Assembly: GCA_019694675.1 (NCBI GenBank)
Contig: JAIBBK010000013.1
Location: 21,509 to 85,508, forward strand
DNA length: 64,000 nucleotides
Source of the DNA: Ignavibacteria bacterium
GTDB taxonomy: Bacteria > Bacteroidota > Ignavibacteria > Tepidaquicellales > Tepidaquicellaceae
Direction: 5' to 3'
Shown piece after piece: positions 26,508 to 35,744 of the stretch. The number at the start of each line of letters is the position of its first letter. Within the stretch, counting starts at the first letter, position 1. A program made the translations under genes and the position numbers. The notes beneath the pieces are model-generated. The model made no database searches, had not been told where the DNA came from, and saw only the letters and a program-made list of their open reading frames with translations.

Positions 26508-26960
26508 TCAAGGGAAAAGCTCCCGGAACCTCTTTTCTCTGAAATCAAAGATCTCCCTTACTTTCCTTTCCACCAGGAGCTTGTGTGGTATTATCTCAAG
26601 AATACCGCCCGGTGACAGGTATCTGACTACGTCAGTCATCAGCGTTTCATCTCCTCTATCTTCAAAAATATGGTCATGAATCCACATTTTGTATGGCCCC
26701 TTGAGTTGAGTGTCCGTAAAACTGTGCGGTGGATCCCATTTGGTTATCTCCGTTTTCCACTTGAAAGGTATCCCGTTCAGCCGTATCACATACTCAATCA
26801 GAGCGCCTTCTTTCATCTCTATGGGCAAAGGCGTTATGATGCGGAAGCCAAGCTGAGGAGGCGTGATCCGGTTGAGGTTTTCGGCATTGCTGAAGAAATG
26901 AAACAACTCCTGCCGGTTTCTTTTGATCAGGGTCTTCTTTTCAAGTATGTGCGGATTCAT
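26508..26960 (-). CDS. SRPBCC-fold protein (START/polyketide cyclase-like)
   Basis: This 150-aa cytoplasmic protein shows the helix-grip layout: ELFHFFSNAENLNRITPPQL near the N-terminus, a beta-rich middle (GALIEYVIRLNGIPFKWKTE, then DPPHSFTDTQLKGPYKMWIH) and a long C-terminal helix (ERKVREIFDFREKRFREL). Related proteins bind hydrophobic ligands and often stand next to NAD-dependent epimerases, but none is present here. Its start overlaps the stop of the upstream DUF2061 gene by 4 nt, so the two are cotranscribed. Ligand unknown. Confidence 0.85.
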   Translation of the reverse strand: MNPHILEKKTLIKRNRQELFHFFSNAENLNRITPPQLGFRIITPLPIEMKEGALIEYVIRLNGIPFKWKTEITKWDPPHSFTDTQLKGPYKMWIHDHIFEDRGDETLMTDVVRYLSPGGILEIIPHKLLVERKVREIFDFREKRFRELFP

Positions 26961-27433
26961 GCAGGTTCGGTTATAGTATTTTCAGAAAGATCTTTCTTAT
27001 ATCTTGTGATCTTGTTCCAGAGTCTTTCGTGCAGATAGAAGAGAAACATTTTTGTAAAAACTTCAGTGAATCCAATTTCAAATGCCTGTGTGATTTGCCC
27101 CGTTACGAGGTAAGCAATGACAATGGTGTCAAGAGTTCCTATCACTCTCCAGCTGATTCCTTTTGCAACACTCCGCCAGTGCTTGTCTTCATAGGAAATG
27201 ACTCCTCCCGAAGCAATCGACTGCCTTCCAACTTTGAGCTTTCCCCAAACCCGCTCATGAACATAGTAAAGAAATATCTTTGTGAAAAGCTCGATACCGC
27301 CGATCTTTACAGCCAGATTCAGCTTTCCGGTGAATATGAATGAAAGAAGGATAGTGTCAAGTGTTCCGATTATCCTCCAGGAAATTCCCTTCAGAAGGCT
27401 GATCCGTCTGGAGTAATGATTTGCCAAAGCCAA
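26957..27433 (-). CDS. Duplicated DUF2061 membrane protein
   Basis: A 158-aa protein made of two tandem DUF2061 units. Each has KGISWR(I/V)IGTLDTI followed by a hydrophobic helix, an (E)(L/V)FTK(I/M)FL motif and HER(V/L)W. Unit 1 spans about residues 8-65 and unit 2 about 85-145. DUF2061 proteins are small predicted membrane proteins of unknown function, sometimes fused to or near sulfate-assimilation genes. The stop overlaps the SRPBCC gene start (ATGA). Confidence 0.9.
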   Translation of the reverse strand: MALANHYSRRISLLKGISWRIIGTLDTILLSFIFTGKLNLAVKIGGIELFTKIFLYYVHERVWGKLKVGRQSIASGGVISYEDKHWRSVAKGISWRVIGTLDTIVIAYLVTGQITQAFEIGFTEVFTKMFLFYLHERLWNKITRYKKDLSENTITEPA

Positions 27434-27568
27434 AAATTGAGTCGGACAAGATGCAAATTCATTCTTAATTTTTAAAGCACTAAGTTTTATGATGAGTTGA
27501 CTGAAGCAATTGCTTGTTCATTTGATTTCTCCGCTCATTGACTTAGTTTGACGGAAAAAATTTCCGGA

Positions 27569-28126
27569 ATGTCTGTTCAGAGAATTACTGAAGCAATTGA
27601 AAAGCTCGGCGCGATCAGCAGTAAGGTGAAAGGGAATTTTGAAGGGCTCGATTCAGCAAAGCTGAACATGAAGATCACGCCGCAATCCTGGAGCATCGGT
27701 CAATGCATTGATCATCTGACGGTTTCCAACAGGTCATATTTCCCGCAACTTAAGGCTGCCGCCAGTGGAACTTTGCAGCCAGGCATCTGGGGAAAGGTGC
27801 CTTTGCTCCCTGGACTTTTTGGAAAGATGCTTGTCAAATCTGTGAGCCCTGACGAGAAGAAGAAATTCAAAACCATGAACCCATTTGAACCTTCATACAG
27901 CGATCTTGATCCCGGGGTTATAAGTAGCTTTCTGGATACTCAGGATGAACTTACCGGACTGATTTCGAATCTAAGCCGGACTGATTTCAGGAAGACCATC
28001 ATAACTTCGCCTGCATCCGGAATTATCACCTATTCGCTGGATGATCTGTTAGACATAATCACTCTTCACGAAGAAAGGCACTACCGTCAGGCCATGCGAA
28101 CGGCGGAACACTTCAAAATGCTGTGA
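27569..28126 (+). CDS. DinB-like protein (DinB_2 family)
   Basis: This 185-aa protein starts at the ATG at 27569; an upstream in-frame TTG at 27548 is less likely. The DinB four-helix fold is indicated by WSIGQCIDHLTVSNR (metal-site His in the second helix) and by the C-terminal TLHEERHYRQAMR, whose HxxxH (His-Glu-Glu-Arg-His) supplies the other metal ligands. Relatives are metal-dependent thiol-S-transferases or remain uncharacterised. The gene is convergent with the sialidase-like gene at 28141, leaving only 14 nt between them. Confidence 0.88.
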   Translation: MSVQRITEAIEKLGAISSKVKGNFEGLDSAKLNMKITPQSWSIGQCIDHLTVSNRSYFPQLKAAASGTLQPGIWGKVPLLPGLFGKMLVKSVSPDEKKKFKTMNPFEPSYSDLDPGVISSFLDTQDELTGLISNLSRTDFRKTIITSPASGIITYSLDDLLDIITLHEERHYRQAMRTAEHFKML

Positions 28127-28140
28127 CAGTCATTACCGGT

Positions 28141-29829
28141 TCACTTCAGCACTGTCAGTTTCTTTGTTCCGGCATAATTGCCTGACTGAAGCCTGTAAAA
28201 ATAGACTCCACCTGAAAGTACGGATGCATCAAAAGAAACTTCGTATGAACCCGGATCCATTATACCTTCTGCAAGTGAAGCAACTTCCCTTCCGAGCATG
28301 TCATAAACCTTCAGACTTATCGCCCCTCTTGATGCTACGTCGAATCTTATCTTTGTTTCCGGATTGAACGGGTTTGGATAGTTCTGATAAAGGTTGTAAT
28401 CCGTTGGAACTGCATCGGAGTACTGTGCTATTCCTGAAGGTGTCGTGTACAAAGCTGTATAAATTTCCATGTTAACACCTCCAGCCCTTTCATCCGTCCA
28501 CACGGGGACGATCCGGTCTGAATAATAATCCAGGCAAATGTAATCTCCGAATCTGACAGCAGTGTTCGGCTGGTTTGTAGGTGATGGTTCAGTACTCAGC
28601 AGTGAGTTAACAAAGGAGGCGCCCTGATTGTTTGACCATGCCAGATATGCTTCTATAACGTTGTTGGAGGTTGTGTTCTCCGAACTGTAATACAGCACTG
28701 CAATATTTCCCTCTTCATCAACTTCGATCCAGGGCCAGCACTGAAGTTTGCCGTTTCCCACCTGATCTCTGTTTATCCTGAACGGCTCCGACCAGTTGGC
28801 CCCTCTGTTTGTTGACTTTGAGATGAAGACATCCGGATCGCCGTTCCTTGCATCGCACCAAACCGCATATATGTTTCCTCTTCCCGGTCCGTTGCTTATA
28901 TCTGCCGCAATGGAAGGCATGGAAATATTACTCGAAGAAATGGTGATTACAGGGCTTGGCCCGCTGGCAATGTCTGTGTCAGTACCGAATGAAATGCCTC
29001 CGTTCGTTGACTTGTCGAATTTCAGCACATCTAGAGGTGTATTGAAATCAAGCCATGTAATGTAAAGCTCTCCGTCAAGGCCGATCGCTATATCAGACCC
29101 CTGCACACCGTTAATCTCGTCACTTACAGATACTCCGTCGCTCCAGTTAACTCCCGAATTGGACGAGTATGATACTTTTATTCCCGTATTGCCGCTGAAG
29201 CGGGTCCAGGACATGTATAGCCTGTCCAGATAAGGGCTTCCCGGCACCCTGTCATTGTCCATCCACTCTTTGTCTTCTGAGCCCGTATTTGCAACCAGGT
29301 AAGCCTGAGGAAAAGTCTCACCGCCGTCGGTTGACTTGTAAACTCCAAGCCCGCCTGAGTTGCCGATGCATACGACCGCAATGTAAAAGTTGCCGGCAGA
29401 ATCAACCGCAACAACCGGATCGCTGTTTCTCGGGAATCCCGGCAATAGCGTAGAGTCGAGAAGCATGCTTTCTGACCAGGTTATTCCGCCGTCCGTTGAA
29501 ATGCTGTACCCTACCTGCCTGTTGGTCGGATTTGATACCCCTCTTCTGAAATCTCTCCATGCGGCAACAACCCTCGACGGATCTTTTCTGCTGATCTTAA
29601 CCGAAGGTTCATTCTGAGGAGAACTGTCGCCTGATATGTTAACATTGGGAAAGGAAGATAAAGGTGACTGCATCTGCGTGCGGCCTTTAGCCCCCGGACG
29701 TATCTTTGCGATCATTTCTGCCTCTTCGTCAAGCGGCATATATGCTCTTCGCGGCTTATCCTGCGGAATCGCTGATGAGATGACAAAAGTCAGTATCAGG
29801 AATACAAATGCCAAGATTCTTTTGTTCAT
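28141..29829 (-). CDS. Secreted sialidase-like (BNR/Asp-box) protein with type IX sorting domain
   Basis: This 562-aa exported protein has a signal peptide (MNKRILAFVFLILTFVISSAIPQ). Its propeller repeats include SISTDGGITWSES, KSTDGGETF, SSNSGVNWSDG, KSTNGGISF and KSTNRGANWSE (Asp boxes), and VVAAWRDFR and YAVWCDARNGDPDVF are typical of the sialidase-fold exoglycosidase-like group. The Por domain at the end contains NYPNPFNPETKIRFD and KKLTVLK. I do not see the full Arg triad of true sialidases, so enzymatic activity is uncertain. Confidence 0.87.
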   Translation of the reverse strand: MNKRILAFVFLILTFVISSAIPQDKPRRAYMPLDEEAEMIAKIRPGAKGRTQMQSPLSSFPNVNISGDSSPQNEPSVKISRKDPSRVVAAWRDFRRGVSNPTNRQVGYSISTDGGITWSESMLLDSTLLPGFPRNSDPVVAVDSAGNFYIAVVCIGNSGGLGVYKSTDGGETFPQAYLVANTGSEDKEWMDNDRVPGSPYLDRLYMSWTRFSGNTGIKVSYSSNSGVNWSDGVSVSDEINGVQGSDIAIGLDGELYITWLDFNTPLDVLKFDKSTNGGISFGTDTDIASGPSPVITISSSNISMPSIAADISNGPGRGNIYAVWCDARNGDPDVFISKSTNRGANWSEPFRINRDQVGNGKLQCWPWIEVDEEGNIAVLYYSSENTTSNNVIEAYLAWSNNQGASFVNSLLSTEPSPTNQPNTAVRFGDYICLDYYSDRIVPVWTDERAGGVNMEIYTALYTTPSGIAQYSDAVPTDYNLYQNYPNPFNPETKIRFDVASRGAISLKVYDMLGREVASLAEGIMDPGSYEVSFDASVLSGGVYFYRLQSGNYAGTKKLTVLK

Positions 29830-29838
29830 GATCCTTAA

Positions 29839-30240
29839 TTAATCGTTTGAGCTGATGATCTTCCTTAATGACAATGCAATTATCCCAAGTACGATTCCGT
29901 AAATCAGCCCAATGAAAGGGCCGGCAAACAGCAATACATACTGCGGCTGCATTGCTACAGGCAGTTCTCTGAATCCGTCAAGTGACTCCGGATTATTCAG
30001 AAGGTAAGTGTTGAACATTGCAGATTGTATCACGGCGTTTACAAGCCCGCTCAGAATTCCAACCACAACTCCTTCAACAAAGGGCATCCTTCCACCTGTC
30101 TTAGCTATGAGATATGCGGAGATCAAACCGAACAGGATCCATATTATCAGCTCAAATCCTGACTGAAGAACTCCGTAGACGGAAAGCACCGCCATTACTG
30201 CGCCTACCGCCACAAGGATCATCACCAGCTTCCAGTTCAT
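29839..30240 (-). CDS. Small integral membrane protein, unknown function
   Basis: This 133-aa protein has about four hydrophobic helices: LVMILVAVGAVMAVLSVYGV, LIIWILFGLISAYLIA, VEGVVVGILSGLVNAVI and LLFAGPFIGLIYGIVLGIIA. No conserved catalytic motif or named domain is recognised. It lies between two minus-strand genes, 36 nt after the TMTC-like gene and 9 nt before the sialidase-like start, so it may be cotranscribed with either. Confidence 0.75.
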   Translation of the reverse strand: MNWKLVMILVAVGAVMAVLSVYGVLQSGFELIIWILFGLISAYLIAKTGGRMPFVEGVVVGILSGLVNAVIQSAMFNTYLLNNPESLDGFRELPVAMQPQYVLLFAGPFIGLIYGIVLGIIALSLRKIISSND

Positions 30241-30276
30241 TATTGTGTATGTTTTTTTGAATGATTTCTTTGCAGT

Positions 30277-32331
30277 TCACTTTACCCTTTGAAGGGAATC
30301 CAGTTTCTTCTTCGCAATTTCATTGTCCGGACTGATCTCAAGTATCTTCCTGAAGTACTCCTCCGCCTTTTCTCCACTGCCCTGCCTCAGATAGAATGCA
30401 GCAATTCCGTTCATTGCATTTATGCTCTTCGGATCATAGTCCAGAGACATAAGGAAATGCTTCTCTTCATTCTCCTTATCTCCCTTTTTCTCGTAGCACA
30501 TTGCAATGTTATTCAGGATCCCGGCCTTGTTGGTGCTGTCATCAGTTATTGCAAACAGGTCTTTGAGATCTTTGATGGCATCGTCGATCTTTCCTTCGGA
30601 GAAGTTTGCATACGACCTTCTCTGAAGAATTGACTTTTTGTAATCCACAGACTCCTTGTCATCAAATCCTTTCGGCACCATGCTTAGCTTGTCCCCTTTT
30701 CCTTCCTTAAGCTCAGCGAGTATTTGAGCAGAGTTCTTATAATCAGGATAAACTGACTGGAGTTTCTCAAGATAAAATATCGCATCGTCTTTCTTATTCC
30801 TCATATTGGAGATTGTGGCCATCTGAAAATACCCGTCCGGCGCGTAGGGATCGATCTGTATGCCTCTCTTGAACCTGATCTCTGCAGAATCCAGGTTTCC
30901 CTTGAGCAAATACACAAGGCCAAGATTGTGATGAGCAAGAAGGCTGTTCTCCCGCAGTTCAATCGCTCTCTTGTAAAGTTTTGCAGCGTCATCATACTTC
31001 TGCATGTTGGCAAAAATATTCCCTCTGTTAACCAGGAGTACATTTCCCTCAATACCTTCCGCAGAAGAATACAGCGTGTTGTTGTCTTTCCAGTCCTTGT
31101 TTCTTGAGTATGTGAGAAACGACATCGAGCCGATGATCACCACCATGCCCGCGAGAAGAATTCCCTTGTCCCTCTTCGAACTGCCGAGCATGCAGAGATG
31201 CGCTATGACAAGGACCAGTGAGAATGAAACAAGATAGAGGAACCTCTCCGCCATCAGGTTCATCGTAGGAACTATATTCATTACAGGCAGTAGTGTGACA
31301 AGGAAGAACAATATTGCAAATGAGATTATGCTGTCTCTCTTATAAAAGAAATATGATGCAAAAATGAGCATGAAGATGAAAAGCACTGACAGTACCACAG
31401 GCAGGTCAAGAAATGAGCCGGAGTCCCTTATGACACCGTTGTAATGATACAAGAGGCCGAACGGAGCAAACAGGAGTCTGAAATATACAGGAACTGTTTT
31501 CAGCATCGTTGCAATTGCAGTCACATCATCCTTTCCGAAGAAATAAAGATAAGTCTCCCTGTCCGGTATGTCTTTGAGTAAATTGTGCCTGATAAGCATG
31601 AAAGCAACTGTTATCACTCCGAAGAGTATATACACGAATGCATTCTTTCTCAGGTAGTCAAGGTCTTTCCTGCGATAAACAAAATCATACAGAAGTATTA
31701 TTACCGGCATTGTTACAAGCATTTCCTTGCAAAGCAGTCCAACTGCATAAAAAAGAAGCGACAAATACAGGTAAACAGGCTTATGCGTCTGCACACTCAC
31801 AATCTGCCCGGTCCTCCTGTCGTGTTTTTGTTCACGTGTATATTCGAGATAAAAGATGAAAGACGCGAAGAAGAACAGAGTTACCATAGAGTCCGTTCTT
31901 CCGCTTATCCATGTCACAGCCTCGGTATGAACCGGATGTACCACGAAGATCAGAGCAGTAAGAAGTGAGAATATGTTCCTGTATTTGTATCTCCAGAACA
32001 GGAGCTGAAAGATCCTGAACAGGAGCATGGAAGCGATGCAGTGGATGATTATATTGGTGAGATGGAAACCGTACGGATTCAATCCCCATATTGCATAATC
32101 AACGGCGTAGCTTGAAGAGACCAACGGCCTGTAGTACTTTCCTATGACTTTGTGAAATCCCTCTTCCGCCGTAAAGTACTTAGGGATATTTGAAAGGTTC
32201 TGTATTGACGAGTTGTTAACAACTACGCTCTCATCGTCGAATACGAAACCACCGTCAAGAGCATTTGCAAAAACAATGAACGTTACGGCAATAATTATGA
32301 GATAGCAATAGACAGGTTTGATGTTTGTCAA
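30277..32331 (-). CDS. TMTC-like membrane glycosyltransferase-related protein with C-terminal TPRs
   Basis: This 684-aa protein has an N-terminal polytopic half (about 1-430) resembling GT-C/PMT-type enzymes and TMTC proteins: GGFVFDDESVV early in the first luminal loop, YYRPLVSSSYAVDYAIWG, HPVHTEAVTWISGRTDSM and PVMNIVPTMNLMAERFLY. The C-terminal half carries TPR units (AKLYKRAIELRENSLLAHHN, RFKRGIQIDPYAPDGYFQMA, EEYFRKILEISPDNEIAKKK). The DD in FVFDDE is the expected acidic catalytic or metal motif. Eukaryotic TMTCs are O-mannosyltransferases; whether bacterial versions transfer sugars is inference. Confidence 0.87.
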   Translation of the reverse strand: MTNIKPVYCYLIIIAVTFIVFANALDGGFVFDDESVVVNNSSIQNLSNIPKYFTAEEGFHKVIGKYYRPLVSSSYAVDYAIWGLNPYGFHLTNIIIHCIASMLLFRIFQLLFWRYKYRNIFSLLTALIFVVHPVHTEAVTWISGRTDSMVTLFFFASFIFYLEYTREQKHDRRTGQIVSVQTHKPVYLYLSLLFYAVGLLCKEMLVTMPVIILLYDFVYRRKDLDYLRKNAFVYILFGVITVAFMLIRHNLLKDIPDRETYLYFFGKDDVTAIATMLKTVPVYFRLLFAPFGLLYHYNGVIRDSGSFLDLPVVLSVLFIFMLIFASYFFYKRDSIISFAILFFLVTLLPVMNIVPTMNLMAERFLYLVSFSLVLVIAHLCMLGSSKRDKGILLAGMVVIIGSMSFLTYSRNKDWKDNNTLYSSAEGIEGNVLLVNRGNIFANMQKYDDAAKLYKRAIELRENSLLAHHNLGLVYLLKGNLDSAEIRFKRGIQIDPYAPDGYFQMATISNMRNKKDDAIFYLEKLQSVYPDYKNSAQILAELKEGKGDKLSMVPKGFDDKESVDYKKSILQRRSYANFSEGKIDDAIKDLKDLFAITDDSTNKAGILNNIAMCYEKKGDKENEEKHFLMSLDYDPKSINAMNGIAAFYLRQGSGEKAEEYFRKILEISPDNEIAKKKLDSLQRVK

Positions 32332-32463
32332 CTCTCTCCGTGTGTACTTTAATGTATTTCAAATTAGAAATTCTATCTCATTAATGCAAAGTAAGTAGGA
32401 AGTTCAACGAATACCGTTCCAATGATCTGCTTCACTGTCTTCATGAAGCGTTATGTGTGAATG

Positions 32464-34170
32464 TTACATCCTGGCGGCAATGACAACCGGCGCTTTCACT
32501 GTTACCGGCATGCCTTTGTCACGGTCAATAGCCTCAATCACAACCACATAGATTCCAACCGGAAGCCTTGTCTTGCCGTCGGAATAGCCGCTGAAGATGA
32601 AATCCTTGATACTACCTGTAACCTCGTTGTTTGCAAGTGTGGATACTAGATTCCCGCGGACGTCGTACACACCTGCGCGAAGTGTGCCTGACGAAAAGTC
32701 GAATCTGCACGTGATCACGGCCGCATCCTGAAAGCCGTCACCGTCCGGAGAGAACGGATTCGGCTCAATGCTTATCTCTGCCGAACCAGGCCGATAGTCG
32801 GCAAACAGGCTGTTCTTCTTCCCGGGAGTTCCGCCTGCCCCGTAGGTGCATGAGCTCCAGTTCGAAGGACCGGCTGAGGGCAGTGCAGGATTTATCCGCT
32901 CAAGCGATATTCCCGTGGGGTCTTCTATGTCGGGATTATGCATGGATGGGTTGTAGTTCATTTGATCAATTGTTGTAAGGAGGCTGTCAGCAAGTGTGAT
33001 CCTTTCACCGCTGTTGCTGAGACTCAAAGACCCTGCGATGATCGTTTGAGATGAGGGACTTCTTTCTGTAAGATAAGCGAACTGGCTTAGCAAAGACGAG
33101 TCGGATGCAATCACTAAGTATGCTCCGGGAGGTACCGTCAGTGAAGAATCTGACAAGTCCAGTTCGGAAGTATTGTCTATTATCTTCCACCCTTTCACAT
33201 CATACTCTGACGGGGAGGGATTGTAAAGTTCTATCCATTCTGACATTCCTGTCAATGGATCATACATGATCTCGTTGATCACCATACTTCCTGCCGCACC
33301 GGGCTCGCTCACATAGAACGAATGTACCTTAATGTTGTCGGAAGTGTCATTGTCAGGCGCATATTCTGCTATTGCTATGAGTTGTTTTCTTCCTGCTTCA
33401 AGACCTGTGAGCTGTAGTTCAAATCCTGCAGAATCCCCGGGCTGAATTGTGTTTAATTCAGAACTGACGATAAGTTCACCGGGCTGAGACGCAGTGTCAA
33501 GGTTGCGGTCATCATAAACCTTAAGCAATACTCCCTCTGCAGGATTGAGCCCGGTATTGGCAAGTGTAATCTTCACATCCGCATAAGAGCCTGCTACCGG
33601 ACCGGTCGGAGATAGCTGAATCTTTCTGAAGGCAACATCATGCTCTTTCGCCCTGATCGAGTTTTCAGCTCCGGGAGATGCTTTGCCTGCGAAAATGCAG
33701 GAGCCCCAGTTGACGCTTGAGTTTGTAAGTCCGAGCGGGTACTTTCGTTCAAGTGAATAGGCAGAGGTTCCACCCCATGAAGTGGCAAACGAAAGCGAGT
33801 CAACCCTTGCGCCCGAAGTATTGATCAGAATCAGATTATCGCCTGTGTTGTTCAGCGCGCTCCATGCTGTTTGAATCAGCCTGCAGCCGGATTCCGGATA
33901 CTGTGCCCTGAATTTGAGCGAGTCCTGGCAGATGACAATGAATGAATCCCTCTGCAGTGCCACCGGCTGTGAAGAAATTGTTCTGAGCGCGGATGTGGCA
34001 TCCTTCCATTTCCATCCGGAAAGGTCAATTGTTTCGCCTGTGTTGAGAAGTTCAAACCACTCGTTGCCGGGGTCGGCAGGTGTGTACATCACTTCATTTA
34101 TTACGGGGGATGCTGAGAGCCGGAATGACAGGATCAGAGCGCCGGCAAGCGCCTTCAGGAAAGTTTTCAT
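32464..34170 (-). CDS. Secreted protein with two lamin-tail domains
   Basis: This 568-aa exported protein has a signal peptide (MKTFLKALAGALILSFRLSA) and two LTD (lamin-tail) domains beginning PVINEVMYTPADPGNEWFEL and MVINEIMYDPLTGMSEWIEL, each with GWK(W/I)xD. Between them lies a CARDB-like segment (VKITLANTGLNPAEGVLLKV). The C-terminal about 100 residues are FlgD/CHU-type Ig-like (EPNPFSPDGDGFQDAAVI, then VRGNLVSTL, then PVGIYVVVIEA) and do not contain NYPNPFNP. It may still be a T9SS or surface protein of the second sorting type. Bacterial LTD proteins are often linked to extracellular nucleases, but no nuclease domain is present. Confidence 0.88.
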   Translation of the reverse strand: MKTFLKALAGALILSFRLSASPVINEVMYTPADPGNEWFELLNTGETIDLSGWKWKDATSALRTISSQPVALQRDSFIVICQDSLKFRAQYPESGCRLIQTAWSALNNTGDNLILINTSGARVDSLSFATSWGGTSAYSLERKYPLGLTNSSVNWGSCIFAGKASPGAENSIRAKEHDVAFRKIQLSPTGPVAGSYADVKITLANTGLNPAEGVLLKVYDDRNLDTASQPGELIVSSELNTIQPGDSAGFELQLTGLEAGRKQLIAIAEYAPDNDTSDNIKVHSFYVSEPGAAGSMVINEIMYDPLTGMSEWIELYNPSPSEYDVKGWKIIDNTSELDLSDSSLTVPPGAYLVIASDSSLLSQFAYLTERSPSSQTIIAGSLSLSNSGERITLADSLLTTIDQMNYNPSMHNPDIEDPTGISLERINPALPSAGPSNWSSCTYGAGGTPGKKNSLFADYRPGSAEISIEPNPFSPDGDGFQDAAVITCRFDFSSGTLRAGVYDVRGNLVSTLANNEVTGSIKDFIFSGYSDGKTRLPVGIYVVVIEAIDRDKGMPVTVKAPVVIAARM

Positions 34171-34194
34171 CGTATCTTGGATTTGGTTTTCGGA

Positions 34195-34779
34195 TCAGTC
34201 GAGTATGTTCATAAGCCCAACGCGGATCATCATAACTGCAATTGCCGCAAGGAACAGTGAAGCTATCTTGGCAAATGCCTTTGAACCCGCTTCGCCCATA
34301 AGTTTCTTGATTCTGTTTGCATTTGCAAGAGAAATATACATTATGACCATGTTGATGACAATGCAGACGCTGGTGAGCTGCCAGCCGTAAGCATCGTTTG
34401 TGATGAGAATGGTCGTGAGCACCGCTGGCCCCGCTATCAGGGGTATGCCTATCGGAACAATTCCGACGTCCTCGGGCTCAACATCCCTCACCCTGGAAGA
34501 ATAGAAGAGAAGATCGCTGATTGAGATTATGAGAAGGATTATTCCGCCGGCTATGCGAAAATCATCCTGAGTGATTCCCATGAAGTCAAGCAATGCATCT
34601 CCTACAAAAAGAAAAATGATGCAGATCGCAATTGCTGTTACCGATGCATTCCTCACGAGCCTTACCTTCTTAGAATCTTCAATACCTTCAGACAAGCCAA
34701 GATACATGGGTATCACGCCGATAGCATCAAAAGCGACGAACATCGGAATAAAAGCCAGAAGGAAGTCCTGAATATTCAT
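34195..34779 (-). CDS. MarC-family integral membrane protein
   Basis: This 194-aa polytopic protein has the MarC/UPF0056 pattern: FLLAFIPMFVAFDAIGVIPM at the N-terminus, DFRIAGGIILLIISISDLLF in the middle, PIGIPLIAGPAVLTTILI, and a basic SLANANRIKKLMGEAGSKAF before the last helix. The family was once called multiple-antibiotic-resistance proteins, but its transport substrate is not established. It is divergent from the NlpC/P60 gene, with overlapping regulatory DNA. Confidence 0.92.
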   Translation of the reverse strand: MNIQDFLLAFIPMFVAFDAIGVIPMYLGLSEGIEDSKKVRLVRNASVTAIAICIIFLFVGDALLDFMGITQDDFRIAGGIILLIISISDLLFYSSRVRDVEPEDVGIVPIGIPLIAGPAVLTTILITNDAYGWQLTSVCIVINMVIMYISLANANRIKKLMGEAGSKAFAKIASLFLAAIAVMMIRVGLMNILD

Positions 34780-34791
34780 TGAAGGAGTCGG

Positions 34792-34799
34792 TAATTTTG
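34792..34799 (+). promoter_or_regulatory. Bacteroidota-type -7 element (TAATTTTG) before the NlpC/P60 gene
   Basis: TAATTTTG matches TAnnTTTG and lies 39 nt before the ATG at 34839. The -33 region (34769-34772) is a poor TTTG match and falls inside the divergent marC-family gene. The position supports translation from 34839 rather than from a TTG at 34779. Confidence 0.45.
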
Positions 34800-34838
34800 T
34801 TCAATTTAACTTTCAATGAAAAGTTTAACAATCAATTT

Positions 34839-35735
34839 ATGAACCTGATGAATAAAAAGAGCGCGGCAGTAAGACTTCTGCCTGCCGTTTTGCTGATTGC
34901 ATTTGCGGCTTCAGCCTTTGCAACTGACGGGCGTTACGTTATCTCGCGCGATTTCACTCCTGTGCTCAACACTGCCGACTTTGAAAGCGTCTTTGGAGGT
35001 GTTGACGGCATGACAGTGAAACTGGACAGCAAAGGACTAATAAGAGAGATGGAGTTCATAGCGTTTCCTGGAACGGTGTTTGAAGTTATCGCATCTGAAA
35101 ACAGGGATGGGTACGAAATACTTGAAGTGAAGACAAATGATTATGTATATGATGCAAGACTTTTCATTGACAGCCGCTTTACTGATGCATACGATATTAA
35201 CATGCCGCCTGCCGAAAGGCGAAAGGAGATGCCGGGAAAAGACAGTATCATCGCCAGAATGAAAGCGCTTGCGGGAAGTCCGTATATGTGGGGCGGAAAT
35301 TTCGCAGAAGGAGTTTCAAAGATGCTGGAATATTACAGGCCTGCAGGTGAGATCGGAACAGAAGTGAAAGACCTGTGGACACTTAAGGGAGTTGACTGCT
35401 CAGGCCTGATCTATGAGTCAACGGGAGGAATAACGCCGAGGAACACTTCCTCTCTGGTAAGTTACGGCCGGGGCGTTCCGGTAGAGGGAAAGACGGTCGC
35501 AGAGATCATTCCAATACTTGAGCCGCTTGATCTGATCGTATGGAGCGGACATGTAATCATAGTGCTTGACAGGGATGAAGTGATCGAAAGCAGTCCTCCG
35601 GCCGGCGTTCACACTTCACAGCTTGAAGAAAGACTTACTGAGGTTATAAATGAAAGAACCCCTGTGGATGAATGGGGTTCTTCAAAAGGAAAAAGATTTG
35701 TTGTAAGGCGCTGGATCAGCGTTGAAAATCCGTAA
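34839..35735 (+). CDS. Exported NlpC/P60-type cysteine peptidase-like protein
   Basis: 298 aa from the ATG at 34839, with a further ATG at 34848 directly before the signal peptide NKKSAAVRLLPAVLLIAFAASAFATD. The C-terminal half has NlpC/P60 features: AGSPYMWGGN, GVDCSGLIYE with the catalytic Cys near residue 187, and WSGHVIIVLD with the catalytic His near 238. Such enzymes cleave peptidoglycan stem peptides. The N-terminal about 120 residues are a beta-rich domain, perhaps SH3-like. A TTG 60 nt upstream would extend the frame but would bypass the promoter-like element. An unusual segment between WGGN and VDCSG (SKMLEYYRPAGEIGTEVKDL) lengthens the loop before the catalytic Cys. Confidence 0.85.
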   Translation: MNLMNKKSAAVRLLPAVLLIAFAASAFATDGRYVISRDFTPVLNTADFESVFGGVDGMTVKLDSKGLIREMEFIAFPGTVFEVIASENRDGYEILEVKTNDYVYDARLFIDSRFTDAYDINMPPAERRKEMPGKDSIIARMKALAGSPYMWGGNFAEGVSKMLEYYRPAGEIGTEVKDLWTLKGVDCSGLIYESTGGITPRNTSSLVSYGRGVPVEGKTVAEIIPILEPLDLIVWSGHVIIVLDRDEVIESSPPAGVHTSQLEERLTEVINERTPVDEWGSSKGKRFVVRRWISVENP

Positions 35736-35744
35736 GTCCCTGCG

